A stretch of DNA of 19,816 nt from an uncultured Parabacteroides sp. (GTDB taxonomy: Bacteria > Bacteroidota > Bacteroidia > Bacteroidales > Tannerellaceae), in assembly GCA_934725305.1 (NCBI GenBank), contig CAKVBA010000052.1, positions 1-19,816 on the forward strand, in the 5' to 3' direction. Positions 7,302-15,894 of this stretch are shown here, one piece after another. A program made the translations under genes and the position numbers. Within the stretch, counting starts at the first letter, position 1. Each line of letters starts with the position of its first letter. Under the pieces are notes generated by a model that saw only the letters and a list, made by a program, of their open reading frames with translations, ran no database searches and was not told the DNA's origin.

Positions 7302-8453
7302 ATGGCAAAGAGGGATTATTATGAAGTGCTTGGGGTTGAAAAGAACGCCACAGCAGAAGAAATAAAGAAAGCCTATCGCAAGAAGGCTATCCAGTTTCAC
7401 CCCGATAAGAATCCGGGCGACAAGCAGGCTGAAGAGAACTTCAAAGAGGCAGCCGAGGCCTATGATGTCTTAAGTGATCCGCAGAAACGTCAACGCTACG
7501 ATCAGTTTGGCCATGCCGGTGTCGGCGGTGCTTCTCAAGGAGGCGGCTTTGGCGGCGGAATGTCTATGGAAGATATCTTCTCTCAGTTTGGCGATGTCTT
7601 TGGCGGACACTTTGGTGGTTTCGGAGGCTTTGGTGGCTTCGGCGGTGGCGGAGGTCATCGTGTCAATAGAGGATCAGACCTGCGCGTAAAGGTAAAACTG
7701 AACTTGAAGGATATTGCGAATGGCGTAGAAAAGAAGATCAAGGTAAAGAAATATGTACCTTGCTCCAAATGTAACGGCAGTGGCGCAGAAGATGCTAATA
7801 GCACCAAGACATGTGAGACATGCCACGGTAGAGGCGTTGTCACTCGTGTAGCCAACACCATCTTAGGACAGATGCAGACTCAGACAACTTGTCCCACTTG
7901 TAACGGTGAAGGCAAGGTCATCACAAAGAAATGTTCTGCCTGTAACGGTGAAGGCATTGTTCGTGACGAAGAAATCATCACTATCAACATTCCTGCCGGT
8001 GTAGCCGAAGGCATGCAGCTCTCTATGTCAGGCAAAGGTAATGCAGCTCGCCACGGTGGCATTCCCGGCGACCTGTTGATCTTGATTGAAGAGGAGCCGC
8101 ACCCCGAATTGATTCGTGACGACAACGACTTGATCTACAACTTGCTGCTGAGTGTTCCTCAAGCTGCATTGGGCTGTTCTATAGAGGTGCCTACTATTGA
8201 TGGCAAGGCAAAAGTAAAGATCGATCCGGGCACACAACCGGGTAAAGTGCTTCGCTTGCGTAATAAAGGTCTGCCTTCTGTAAACAGCTATGGAAATGGT
8301 GACTTGTTGATCCATGTCAGCGTTTATATTCCGGAGAACTTGTCATCTGCAGACAAAGAGGCCTTGATGACTTTGGATAAATCGTCCAGCTTTAAGCCGA
8401 ATCAGAGTATAAAGGAGAAGATCTTTAATCGATTCAGACACATGTTTGACTAA
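7302..8453 (+). CDS. dnaJ: DnaJ (Hsp40) co-chaperone
   Basis: This is a 383-residue type I (class A) J protein. The J domain (1-70) carries the HPD tripeptide at 33-35, which stimulates DnaK ATPase. A Gly/Phe-rich linker lies at about 73-120, with runs of GGF. The zinc-binding domain has four CxxCxGxG repeats beginning at C154, C171, C197 and C211, all cysteines present. The C-terminal substrate-binding and dimerisation domains fill the rest (from [12 protein letters not shown] onward). The length is normal for the family. It is translated 16 bp after grpE from the same promoter and followed by a hairpin terminator at 8498-8549. dnaK itself is not in the window. Confidence 0.97.
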   Translation: MAKRDYYEVLGVEKNATAEEIKKAYRKKAIQFHPDKNPGDKQAEENFKEAAEAYDVLSDPQKRQRYDQFGHAGVGGASQGGGFGGGMSMEDIFSQFGDVFGGHFGGFGGFGGFGGGGGHRVNRGSDLRVKVKLNLKDIANGVEKKIKVKKYVPCSKCNGSGAEDANSTKTCETCHGRGVVTRVANTILGQMQTQTTCPTCNGEGKVITKKCSACNGEGIVRDEEIITINIPAGVAEGMQLSMSGKGNAARHGGIPGDLLILIEEEPHPELIRDDNDLIYNLLLSVPQAALGCSIEVPTIDGKAKVKIDPGTQPGKVLRLRNKGLPSVNSYGNGDLLIHVSVYIPENLSSADKEALMTLDKSSSFKPNQSIKEKIFNRFRHMFD

Positions 8454-8497
8454 GATTATAGGATTTCTTTTTGTTAAAAGACAATAATTATATTTAT

Positions 8498-8549
8498 AAC
8501 CGTGATACAAGTTGAATCGTCAAGTGTTCTTCTTGCATCACGGTTTTTT
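8498..8549 (+). terminator. Intrinsic terminator of the grpE-dnaJ operon
   Basis: The arms AACCGTGATACAAG (8498-8511) and CTTGCATCACGGTT (8532-8545) form a 14-bp stem with one A/C mismatch. They are separated by 20 nt that can themselves fold (TTGA/TCAA). A T-run (8544-8549) closes the structure. It lies 45 bp after the dnaJ stop. Confidence 0.75.
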
Positions 8550-8583
8550 ATTCATCAATAACAAATCATACACATTTATTTCT

Positions 8584-9852
8584 ATGCAGACTATACAGAC
8601 TTGGGTTTACAATCTCTTAGTTAGTTGGGGACTGATTAACGACTCGTCAAGCCTTCTCGACAACTTCGTTATCCTTTTACTGATCATTCTTCTGACCATC
8701 GGTATCGACTATGTGTGCCGCTACTTTGTATTGGGCATGTTCAGGCGGTTAGCAGAGAAGACAAAAAACACGCTGGACGACCTTATCATCGAACGGAAAA
8801 TCATCAACAAGATCATTCATATCATTCCGGCCATTCTGGTCTATCAGCTTCTGCCATTGGCCTTTCCTCAGGAAGAGATGCCAAACACATTACACATTCT
8901 GGAGAAGTGTTGTCTGGTCTATGCCATTGCTGTGTCGCTACGCTTCATCAATGCCTCACTCAACCTGATACATGAGATCTACAGTAAAAAAGAGAGCCTG
9001 AAGAATAAACCGCTAAAAGGTTTTATACAGATTATTCAGGTAATCACCTTTTTTATCGGAATGATATTGATCGTCAGTGTTGCAATAGACAAATCGCCAG
9101 TCTCTCTGTTTGCCGGATTAGGTGCTTCAGCCGCTATCCTGATGTTGGTGTTCAAAGATACAATCTTGGGGTTTGTTGCCGGCATCCAACTATCAGCCAA
9201 CAACATGCTTCGTGCCGGAGACTGGATCACCATGAACAAGTATGGAGCAGACGGAACCGTTATCGAGGTAACGCTCAACGCCGTAAAGGTACGGAACTTT
9301 GACAACACGATTACAACCATTCCGCCCTATGCCTTGGTGAGTGATGCTTTCCAGAACTGGCGTGGCATGCAAGAATCATTCGGACGACGGGTTAAACGTT
9401 CCATCAACATCGATATGAACAGTGTCTGTTTCTGCACGCCTGAAATGCTGGAAAAGTTCCGCAAGATCGCTCTCCTCACCGACTACATCGACAACAAAGA
9501 GGACGAGCTGCACCGCTATAACGAAGAGCATCATATCGACTCTTCTGTCTTGGTCAACGGACGCAGACAGACCAACTTAGGTGTCTTCCGTGCCTATCTG
9601 CAACGCTACTTGAGCAATCTGCCTACAGTCAGCAAAGAGCTGACCTGTATGGTGCGTCATCTGCAACCCACCGAAAAGGGTATTCCTATTGAACTCTATT
9701 TCTTCTCGGCCAACAAGGATTGGATCATCTACGAAGGCGTTCAGGCGGATGTGTTCGATCATGTCTTGGCCGTAATCCCGGAATTCGGACTCAATGTATT
9801 CCAGGATATTTCAGGCAATGATCTGCGTGCCATCAGAACTGGAAATAGATAA
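8584..9852 (+). CDS. MscS-family mechanosensitive ion channel (YbdG-like)
   Basis: The protein is 422 residues from the ATG at 8584. An open frame extends upstream to a TTG at 8512, but that stretch lies inside the dnaJ terminator, so the ATG is preferred. Hydrophobic segments at about 25-50, 76-95, 105-130 and 147-167 precede the pore-lining helix and conserved MscS core at 172-205 (FAGLGASAAILMLVFKDTIL). A beta domain follows (RAGDWITMNKYGADGTVIEV, VRNFDNTITTIP), then a C-terminal alpha/beta region. Length and the FQNWRGM segment point to the YbdG subgroup of inner-membrane channels that open on osmotic downshock. No clear -33/-7 pair was seen in the 34 bp between terminator and ATG, so expression may come from terminator read-through or a weak internal promoter. 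The last 20 bp overlap the 3' end of the convergent MBOAT gene. Confidence 0.9.
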   Translation: MQTIQTWVYNLLVSWGLINDSSSLLDNFVILLLIILLTIGIDYVCRYFVLGMFRRLAEKTKNTLDDLIIERKIINKIIHIIPAILVYQLLPLAFPQEEMPNTLHILEKCCLVYAIAVSLRFINASLNLIHEIYSKKESLKNKPLKGFIQIIQVITFFIGMILIVSVAIDKSPVSLFAGLGASAAILMLVFKDTILGFVAGIQLSANNMLRAGDWITMNKYGADGTVIEVTLNAVKVRNFDNTITTIPPYALVSDAFQNWRGMQESFGRRVKRSINIDMNSVCFCTPEMLEKFRKIALLTDYIDNKEDELHRYNEEHHIDSSVLVNGRRQTNLGVFRAYLQRYLSNLPTVSKELTCMVRHLQPTEKGIPIELYFFSANKDWIIYEGVQADVFDHVLAVIPEFGLNVFQDISGNDLRAIRTGNR

Positions 9853-11368
9853 AGGGCTGCACTCCTGCACTCTTGAACTGAACAACCCAAAAGATGACAA
9901 AGGCCAGCATAAAGGCCTGAACCCACAACGGAGAGCGTGTGACCCAACCTTGTAACACACGCTCAACGGATTGGGGCATGAAGTGGAATTGATATCCCAG
10001 TAACATCAAAAGGGAGACGGTCTCATAACCCATAACGAACTGTCCGAACACTTCCGGATGGAACTGGGTACAGATTTGTGACAGCATTTCACCGACCCGC
10101 TGCATAGAGTCGGCACGAAACAATATCCAGCCCAGACAGACCAGATGAAATGTGATCAGCATTCCCAACACCCGACGCACAGGCGTCATCTCACTTCCCA
10201 ACTGCTTGAAGCTACTGAAACGGCTCATCACAAACTTATGAACGGCCAGCGCCATGCCATGCAATGCGCCCCACAAGATAAAACGGACAGAAGCGCCATG
10301 CCATAAACCACCCAGCAACATGGTTATCATCAGATTGATATAAGTACGGATCTTGCCTCGCCTATTTCCACCCAAAGAGATATAGAGATAGTCTTTCAAC
10401 CATGATGAGAGAGAGATATGCCAGCGACGCCAAAACTCCGTAATGGTGGCCGACTGGTAAGGCGAATCAAAGTTGATATTGAAGCGGAAACCCAACAGCA
10501 GGGCAATGCCGATTGCCATGTCAGAATAGCCGGAGAAGTCGCAATAGATCTGCAACGCATAGCCATAGACGGCCAACAGATTCTCTACTCCTGTATAAAG
10601 CAACGGCGCCTCAAACACACGATCCACAAAATTCATGCTGATATAGTCTGAGATGATGGCCTTCTTCAACAATCCACTCAAGATCAGAAACAGACCTTCG
10701 CCAAACTCGGCACGACTCACCAAGGGTTCTCGGTGTATCTGCGGTATAAAGTCGCGTGCACGCACAATCGGGCCGGCCACCAACTGTGGGAAGAAAGAGA
10801 CATAGAAGAGATAGTCTATCCAACGGTGAAGCGGCTGGATGCGCTGCCGATAGACATCTATCACATAACTGATGCTCTGAAAGGTGAAGAATGATATGCC
10901 TACAGGCAAGAAGATGTCCCACTTGGGACAGACAACTGTTGTCTCCGAAGCATGTCCCATCCAGGCCTGCCAGCTAAGCAGAACCTCCATAACTAACTGA
11001 CTCAAGAAGTTGAAGTACTTGAAGTAGCCCAGCATTCCCAAATTGATACCCAGACTGAGCACAACCCACAGTTTACGGCGCGAAGGAGCGTCCGTGCGGG
11101 AAAGTGCCTGAGCTATAAAGAAGTCGGATGTGGCAGTAAAGACCAGTAATCCAAACCATAAACCGCTGCTCTTATAATAGAAATAGAGAGAAAACAGCGT
11201 CACATAGACAATACGGACAAGCGTATGTCGCTGCAAAGCCCGATAGATCAACAGAAAGCCGATAAACAGGAAGAAGAAGAGACCACTACTAAACAGCATC
11301 GGCGCATTGGGCTGATAGCTCAACACTTCTCCCAACTTTTCCAGTGAAATAGAATCAAACATATTCAT
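9833..11368 (-). CDS. MBOAT-family O-acyltransferase (AlgI/PatA/DltB-like)
   Basis: This is a 511-residue polytopic inner-membrane protein. The conserved MBOAT core is present: FLPVGISFFTFQSISYVIDVYR (split here as FLPVGISF and YVIDVYR, 153-174), QIYCDFSGYSDMAIGIA (273-289), FWRRWHISLSSWLKDYLYI (312-330) with H317, and GGLWHGA (353-359) with the invariant H357. Family members move acetyl groups from cytoplasmic acetyl-CoA across the membrane for O-acetylation of alginate, peptidoglycan or teichoic acids. The gene is the last of a block with two SGNH-enzyme genes. The stop codon of the preceding gene and this ATG are one base apart (TGATATG), which implies translational coupling. A second in-frame ATG lies at 11362. 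The substrate cannot be read from the sequence; peptidoglycan or surface polysaccharide O-acetylation is inferred from the SGNH neighbours. Confidence 0.92.
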   Translation of the reverse strand: MNMFDSISLEKLGEVLSYQPNAPMLFSSGLFFFLFIGFLLIYRALQRHTLVRIVYVTLFSLYFYYKSSGLWFGLLVFTATSDFFIAQALSRTDAPSRRKLWVVLSLGINLGMLGYFKYFNFLSQLVMEVLLSWQAWMGHASETTVVCPKWDIFLPVGISFFTFQSISYVIDVYRQRIQPLHRWIDYLFYVSFFPQLVAGPIVRARDFIPQIHREPLVSRAEFGEGLFLILSGLLKKAIISDYISMNFVDRVFEAPLLYTGVENLLAVYGYALQIYCDFSGYSDMAIGIALLLGFRFNINFDSPYQSATITEFWRRWHISLSSWLKDYLYISLGGNRRGKIRTYINLMITMLLGGLWHGASVRFILWGALHGMALAVHKFVMSRFSSFKQLGSEMTPVRRVLGMLITFHLVCLGWILFRADSMQRVGEMLSQICTQFHPEVFGQFVMGYETVSLLMLLGYQFHFMPQSVERVLQGWVTRSPLWVQAFMLAFVIFWVVQFKSAGVQPFIYFQF

Positions 11369-11369
11369 A

Positions 11370-12767
11370 TCATTCTTTGCTATTCCAAATTTGATTATAC
11401 GTATGCATCAAGCTCCGGTAAAGTAATGTTCCCTGTTCGGCATATCCCTCTTTGCGGAAATGAACGCGGTCACGACTCAAGAGCTGTTGTGTCTGCCACT
11501 TGCGGCAGGAGTTTTTACCTCCGGTTGCCGTGAAGAGATCCCAGCAGGCCACCTTCTCTTGACGAGCCAGCTCCACCAACGCATGGGCTGCCTGTTGGGT
11601 GTTGGCATTGCGCACATAGGTGCGTTTCTTCTTGGCATAAACACTGCGGTAGCATTCGGGCGGCGTAGTCAACAGAATAGAGGTCTCAGGTAAATATCGC
11701 TTGACCAGCTGAAGGAATGCGCGTGCCTGTTCACGAAACTCCGCCTCATTGAACCGACGGCCAAAGGTCTCGTTGGTGCCCAATGAGATGATAAGCAGCG
11801 ACGGCTTCAACAGAGCCAGCTGCTGCACATAGGCATCGTGAGTATAATGCACAAACATCGCTCCATTCACACCGATTGAATGATACAGTATGCCTCGCTG
11901 ACCATTGGTCAGATTCAAACCATAATAGAGATTGACAAAGGCAGAAGCGGGCAACAGCTGATCGGTGCCCGGCTTGCGTCGTGTACTCTGCAATAGAAGT
12001 GTATCTGTCAATGCTGCAACGCGAAAGGTATCAGCCACCAGATTGGGTAGATCGAGTGTGTCGGACCGGAATATCTGAACCGAATCCTTACGGCTACCGG
12101 CCGGCAACATCGGCATAGATTTGGCATGGCGATAAAGCACAGCCTGATTGAAAGCATAACCGGTGCCATTCTTCGGAGTGATAATCACATCAAAGTTGAT
12201 GGAAGGCGAATAGGAACGGATACCGATTCCTCCCAAGCCGATCGTTGTTTTCGGCGTATGCTGAATGCAGCGCCCGGCCACCCAATCTTTCACAACCGAT
12301 TTGATGAAATAGTCATCCGGCTCATTGCTACGGCTCAGCTTGAACGGAGCAATCCATCCGCGACCGGCATTACCAAACGGCTGTTGCAACAACCTCATCA
12401 TCTGCCCACTGTAATGGCCGGCTTGGATATGAGAATCTCCCAAGTGTATCACCGACACAACGGTGTCTTTTCCTCCACGCAACGAATCCAATCCTTCGAA
12501 GAAGGCCTTCAGACATGCCACTTCGGGCAAGCCCATAGAATCCGATGGCAGCACTAAGGTGTCGGCTCCACCTATCAGTAAGGAATAGGCCGGCCGTGGC
12601 AATGCTATCGTATCCTGCATTCCAAGCATATCTATCTCTTGCGCCTGGCATGTATGACCAGACAACTTACCCCAACTCACCGTTCCAACGATCCATCCTA
12701 TCACTATGCACAGTCCCACTCGCATCAAGCGATCCGGCTTAAGGTTCCATCTTTTCTGCTTCATCAT
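11370..12767 (-). CDS. SGNH/GDSL-type exported esterase or acetyltransferase (GDSH form)
   Basis: The protein is 465 residues with a single N-terminal hydrophobic segment (about 15-32), so it is predicted to be anchored or exported to the periplasm. SGNH blocks are visible: block I HLGDSHIQAG with nucleophile S112, block II SIGVNG (about 298-302), block III SLGTNE with N332, and block V DRVH with D433 and H436. About 185 residues separate block I from block II, far more than in a compact SGNH fold, and this stretch is beta-rich (residues about 140-290). A carbohydrate-binding-like insert, as described for the peptidoglycan O-acetylesterase Ape1, is the likely explanation. The gene overlaps the upstream SGNH gene by 29 bp and is one base from the MBOAT gene; AGGAG precedes the start. 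A second ATG follows immediately (MM). De-O-acetylation or acetyl transfer cannot be told apart by motif. Confidence 0.85.
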   Translation of the reverse strand: MMKQKRWNLKPDRLMRVGLCIVIGWIVGTVSWGKLSGHTCQAQEIDMLGMQDTIALPRPAYSLLIGGADTLVLPSDSMGLPEVACLKAFFEGLDSLRGGKDTVVSVIHLGDSHIQAGHYSGQMMRLLQQPFGNAGRGWIAPFKLSRSNEPDDYFIKSVVKDWVAGRCIQHTPKTTIGLGGIGIRSYSPSINFDVIITPKNGTGYAFNQAVLYRHAKSMPMLPAGSRKDSVQIFRSDTLDLPNLVADTFRVAALTDTLLLQSTRRKPGTDQLLPASAFVNLYYGLNLTNGQRGILYHSIGVNGAMFVHYTHDAYVQQLALLKPSLLIISLGTNETFGRRFNEAEFREQARAFLQLVKRYLPETSILLTTPPECYRSVYAKKKRTYVRNANTQQAAHALVELARQEKVACWDLFTATGGKNSCRKWQTQQLLSRDRVHFRKEGYAEQGTLLYRSLMHTYNQIWNSKE

Positions 12768-14190
12768 AAAACTCCTTTTCCTGCATCAAAGCTCTCATCA
12801 AAGCCTCTGCAATCTCTTTTCCGCCTCTAAAACTGAGGTGTGTATAATCTTTACTTGCCCAATTATTCTCGACATAACGAACCATGCTGTTCTCTCCGCC
12901 CATGGCGCCAAACAGGTTCCAAAAGGGTATGCCTGCCTGCTTGGCTGCTTTGCGCTGCGCATGCAACAGAGCCAACACAGCCGGCATGGTCTCAAACCCA
13001 CCATTCTCCTGTCGACTACGGTCCGAAACACTCAGCATCAAGATGTCGGCCCGAGGGAAACAGTTACGCAAATGTTTCACCACTTGCACCATGCGTGTGC
13101 CATACCAGCCATACTGTATCACATCGTCATTCGCCACATTCAATCCATATTGTAGTATGATCAGGTCGTAGGGGCGAATCGAATCCAATGCCAAGCAAGA
13201 GAGAGAGTCGAGCCGGTCCAGAATCATACCCGAATTGCCTCGCAACGAGAAATTATCGACTACGACGCCCGAATTGTCCTCCATCGCCACGCCTAAAGCG
13301 CGGAATCCATCAGCTTGTGTAAAACGGAAATGGGCTTCACGGAATGTTCCCAACTGTTCGTACTGACTCATCCGTGTGGCAGCCGGAAGGGCAATATGCA
13401 GTGTGTCGGTTGTTCCATTGCAGACCAACGACATCTGTGTCTCTCGGTTCTGCTCATACAGCAATTTCACTGATCCACATTCCTCCAGTTCCGGATAGCG
13501 TTCGCTACTCTTTACAGACAATGTTGCCTCTCCGCCTTCGGGATCGAACAACATTCCCGACAAGGTATAGCCTGGTTTCTCATCGGTCAACATTGACCAT
13601 TGCGTCCAGCCTTCAGCTTCTATCTTTACAGTGGGACGGTATTGGGCGGCCACAGATTGGATGGGGACAAAACCTACGCCTCGCCCACCAAATTGCTGCT
13701 GCATAGCCGAACGGAAATCGCCCACCAAAATATCTCCTTCGATAAAGGAGTCGCCCAAGAAGGCAATGCGCACCGGACGATCCAACTCATGAATCCGGTT
13801 CAGTTGTGCAAAGAAATGCATCAGCCCGATATGGCCAACGGAATAGTCTTCTATGTATGTACCCAACGAATCTGCTCCCGACATGGCATAGAGTGCCTGA
13901 TACAGTGAGTCGCGCAGAGCCAAGGCTACTGAGTCGATGCCCAGCTGCTGCCGGATAGAGTCGCGCAACTGCACCGAGTCTATCTGCAAGGTATCAGCCT
14001 CGGTCAACTGTAGCCGCAATGAATCCAAGGTGTTATCATCGGGTTTGATTCGCAGGTCCGACAGCAGATCGACCCGCTTTATCTTGAAGCCCAACAGACG
14101 GTCGGGCAACCAATACATTCCTAAACAAATAGCCAGTGTCAGCAGTAACAACACCAACAACCGGCCTAAATTATCTTCTTCTTTCTTCAT
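12739..14190 (-). CDS. SGNH-type exported enzyme (GDSF form), partner of the MBOAT protein
   Basis: The protein is 483 residues with an N-terminal membrane anchor at about 10-28 (LLVLLLLTLAICLGMYW), and the remainder is predicted periplasmic. Residues 40-115 are polar and rich in Asp, Ser and Leu, a likely linker or coiled region. The catalytic motifs are block I FLGDSFIEGD with S148, a block II-like LRGNSG (317-322), block III QYGLNVAND with N351, and block V DYTH with D448 and H451. As in its downstream neighbour, about 170 residues lie between blocks I and II. The two SGNH genes look like diverged paralogues. It heads the tight three-gene run SGNH-SGNH-MBOAT. The ATG at 14190 is supported by AAAAGG upstream and a TATCTTTG -7 box about 23 bp before it. 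A role in envelope O-acetylation is inferred from the MBOAT partner. Confidence 0.85.
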   Translation of the reverse strand: MKKEEDNLGRLLVLLLLTLAICLGMYWLPDRLLGFKIKRVDLLSDLRIKPDDNTLDSLRLQLTEADTLQIDSVQLRDSIRQQLGIDSVALALRDSLYQALYAMSGADSLGTYIEDYSVGHIGLMHFFAQLNRIHELDRPVRIAFLGDSFIEGDILVGDFRSAMQQQFGGRGVGFVPIQSVAAQYRPTVKIEAEGWTQWSMLTDEKPGYTLSGMLFDPEGGEATLSVKSSERYPELEECGSVKLLYEQNRETQMSLVCNGTTDTLHIALPAATRMSQYEQLGTFREAHFRFTQADGFRALGVAMEDNSGVVVDNFSLRGNSGMILDRLDSLSCLALDSIRPYDLIILQYGLNVANDDVIQYGWYGTRMVQVVKHLRNCFPRADILMLSVSDRSRQENGGFETMPAVLALLHAQRKAAKQAGIPFWNLFGAMGGENSMVRYVENNWASKDYTHLSFRGGKEIAEALMRALMQEKEFYDEAEKMEP

Positions 14191-14212
14191 TCACCTTTTC
14201 CTTTTCAGCTCA

Positions 14213-14220
14213 CAAAGATA
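14213..14220 (-). promoter_or_regulatory. Predicted -7 promoter box of the SGNH-SGNH-MBOAT operon
   Basis: Minus-strand TATCTTTG matches TAnnTTTG in the 53-bp gap between the upstream MATE gene and the first SGNH gene. A TTG exists 24 bp further upstream, outside the usual spacing. If used, the leader is only about 16-18 nt. Read-through from the MATE gene is also possible, as no terminator is visible. Confidence 0.45.
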
Positions 14221-14243
14221 TATATATTATATAAGTTCTACTA

Positions 14244-15608
14244 TCAACCCTTGTGTTTGCCATTCTTACCTCGCAGATAAATAATCAAGATCCATATCAA
14301 TGTCAATACTTCGGCCAGCGGAGTTGCCAACCAGATGCCAACGGTACCCAGCAAAAGAGGCAGTCCGTAAAAACAAAGCGTCAACAACACAAAGCCTCGC
14401 ATCAAAGTAATCATAGTGGCCACCTGTGCCCGTTCGATACTTTGGAAGTAACCGATAGACACGATATTGAAGGCAAAGAACACAAATCCAGTAGCATAAT
14501 AAGGCAGTCCCTGAGCCGCGATCTCATAGGCCGGATAATCGGTGTTGATAAACATCGCCACGATTTGATGGCTTCCAAGCATGGTGATTAGGGCAAAACA
14601 GCATCCGCAAACCAACGCCGTCTTCAAAGCCAGCAGATAGGTTTGCTTCACACGCATGTGCTCGTGCAATCCATAATTGAAGCTGATAATGGGCTGAGCC
14701 GATTGTGCAATGGCATTATAGACCATGAAAATAATGGGAAAGAAATAGCAGGCGATACTGAAAGCGGCCACTCCGTCTTCATGCAGATAATGGATAAACA
14801 CCTGATTGCCCACAAACATCATACAGGCAATTGACACCTCACACAGAAAAGCCGACGAGCCTAAACGTGACATATAGTTTAGGTTACGAAAGGTGAGCTT
14901 CAGACTGTTGCGGCTTAGTTTCACCGGATAAAACCGCAAAGCACAACGGCGACGTGCCAGATAGCCAATAATCATAAAGGCTCCTACCGCCGTACCTATA
15001 GCACTGGCAAAGGCGGCGCCAAACATGCCCCAACCGAATGGGAAAATAAACAGATAATCGAGGGCTATATTTAGTATAGCTGCTACAATGTTACACATCA
15101 TGGCATACTTGGGCGAACCGTCGAGACGGATAAAGAACATGCCCGAATTCAGCAAGGCTGTACACCAGGAAAAGGGCACAAACCACAGCATATACTCCAC
15201 AGCCAAAGGAAGCAACCGTTCTGAGGCACCTAACAGTCGCACGATATGAGGTGCAAACAGACAAAACACGGTAGAGGTACACATCAGCAGCAGGGATGAG
15301 AAAACAGCGGATTGGGTAATGTTGATACGAGCAGTCTTCTGTTTCCCGTGCGACAAATGAATGGAGGCCACAACCGAAGCGCCTACGCCAAACATCAATC
15401 CGATGCCGGTAGAAAACAACCATAAGGGTGACACAATGTTGACTGCGGCTAGTGCATCACTACCGATTCCTTTGCCCACAAAAATGCCATCCGTAATGAC
15501 AAACAGTGCAGAAAAGATCATGCCCATCACGGTAGGCAGCAGTAATTTACGAAACAAGGTTCCTATTCGGGTGTTTTTAAAGTCGATACTATCTCTTAAT
15601 TCTTCCAT
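14244..15608 (-). CDS. MATE-family efflux transporter (MepA-like)
   Basis: The protein is 454 residues with about twelve hydrophobic segments and no signal peptide, an inner-membrane Na+- or H+-driven exporter. Recognisable MATE features are the N-terminal LLLPTVMGMIFSALFVITDG and FVGKGIGSDALAAVNI, then GIGLMFGVGASVVAS and the second-half repeat FMVYNAIAQSAQPIISFNYG. The pattern fits the MepA-type subgroup. The substrate (cationic drugs, dyes or an envelope intermediate) is not visible. The gene is 53 bp upstream of the SGNH-MBOAT operon on the same strand, with a possible separate promoter between. A weak -7-like TAGGTTTT lies upstream of its ATG, next to the 193-bp repeat element. Confidence 0.9.
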   Translation of the reverse strand: MEELRDSIDFKNTRIGTLFRKLLLPTVMGMIFSALFVITDGIFVGKGIGSDALAAVNIVSPLWLFSTGIGLMFGVGASVVASIHLSHGKQKTARINITQSAVFSSLLLMCTSTVFCLFAPHIVRLLGASERLLPLAVEYMLWFVPFSWCTALLNSGMFFIRLDGSPKYAMMCNIVAAILNIALDYLFIFPFGWGMFGAAFASAIGTAVGAFMIIGYLARRRCALRFYPVKLSRNSLKLTFRNLNYMSRLGSSAFLCEVSIACMMFVGNQVFIHYLHEDGVAAFSIACYFFPIIFMVYNAIAQSAQPIISFNYGLHEHMRVKQTYLLALKTALVCGCCFALITMLGSHQIVAMFINTDYPAYEIAAQGLPYYATGFVFFAFNIVSIGYFQSIERAQVATMITLMRGFVLLTLCFYGLPLLLGTVGIWLATPLAEVLTLIWILIIYLRGKNGKHKG

Positions 15609-15672
15609 TATTCATTTATATATTTAAAACCTACAACCTATTTATCCTCATCAATTCAACAAGCTTATTAAA

Positions 15673-15865
15673 CCCAAATCGGTCATTAGAACGAAAAAAG
15701 TAAAACAGCTGAATTTTTTATTCTTCCCTACTCTTGTCGGCACATCTTTTGGCATCTTGCTTCCGCCTGCGTTTCGACATAGCCCGCTATGCCTTCAATG
15801 CAGAGCCATTGCAATCTGCTCAAAACAAGTACTAACAAGAATTGTAATCTAATGACCGAATTGGG
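15673..15865. repeat. 193-bp element with 18-bp terminal inverted repeats (MITE- or ncRNA-like)
   Basis: The left end is CCCAAATCGGTCATTAGA (15673-15690) and the right end is TCTAATGACCGAATTGGG (15848-15865), inverted repeats with 17 of 18 matches. The flanks share TAAA (15669-15672 and 15867-15870), which could be a short target duplication with one base offset. Inside, read on the minus strand, are two small hairpins: CAATG/CATTG around 15794-15809 and CATAG/CTATG around 15778-15791. No ORF in it encodes a recognisable transposase. It sits in the 286-bp gap between the two MATE genes, 29 bp beyond the stop of the upstream one. The remaining bases 15609-15672 form the upstream region of the MepA-like gene. 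Confidence 0.65.
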
Positions 15866-15894
15866 ATAAACGGCCTGTCTATCGATATGAAATA

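Noticed and set aside
8512..8583. Upstream TTG-started extension of the MscS-type channel (24 extra residues)
   Set aside because: It begins inside the loop of the dnaJ terminator hairpin and reads through its T-run; the ATG at 8584 gives a normal N terminus.
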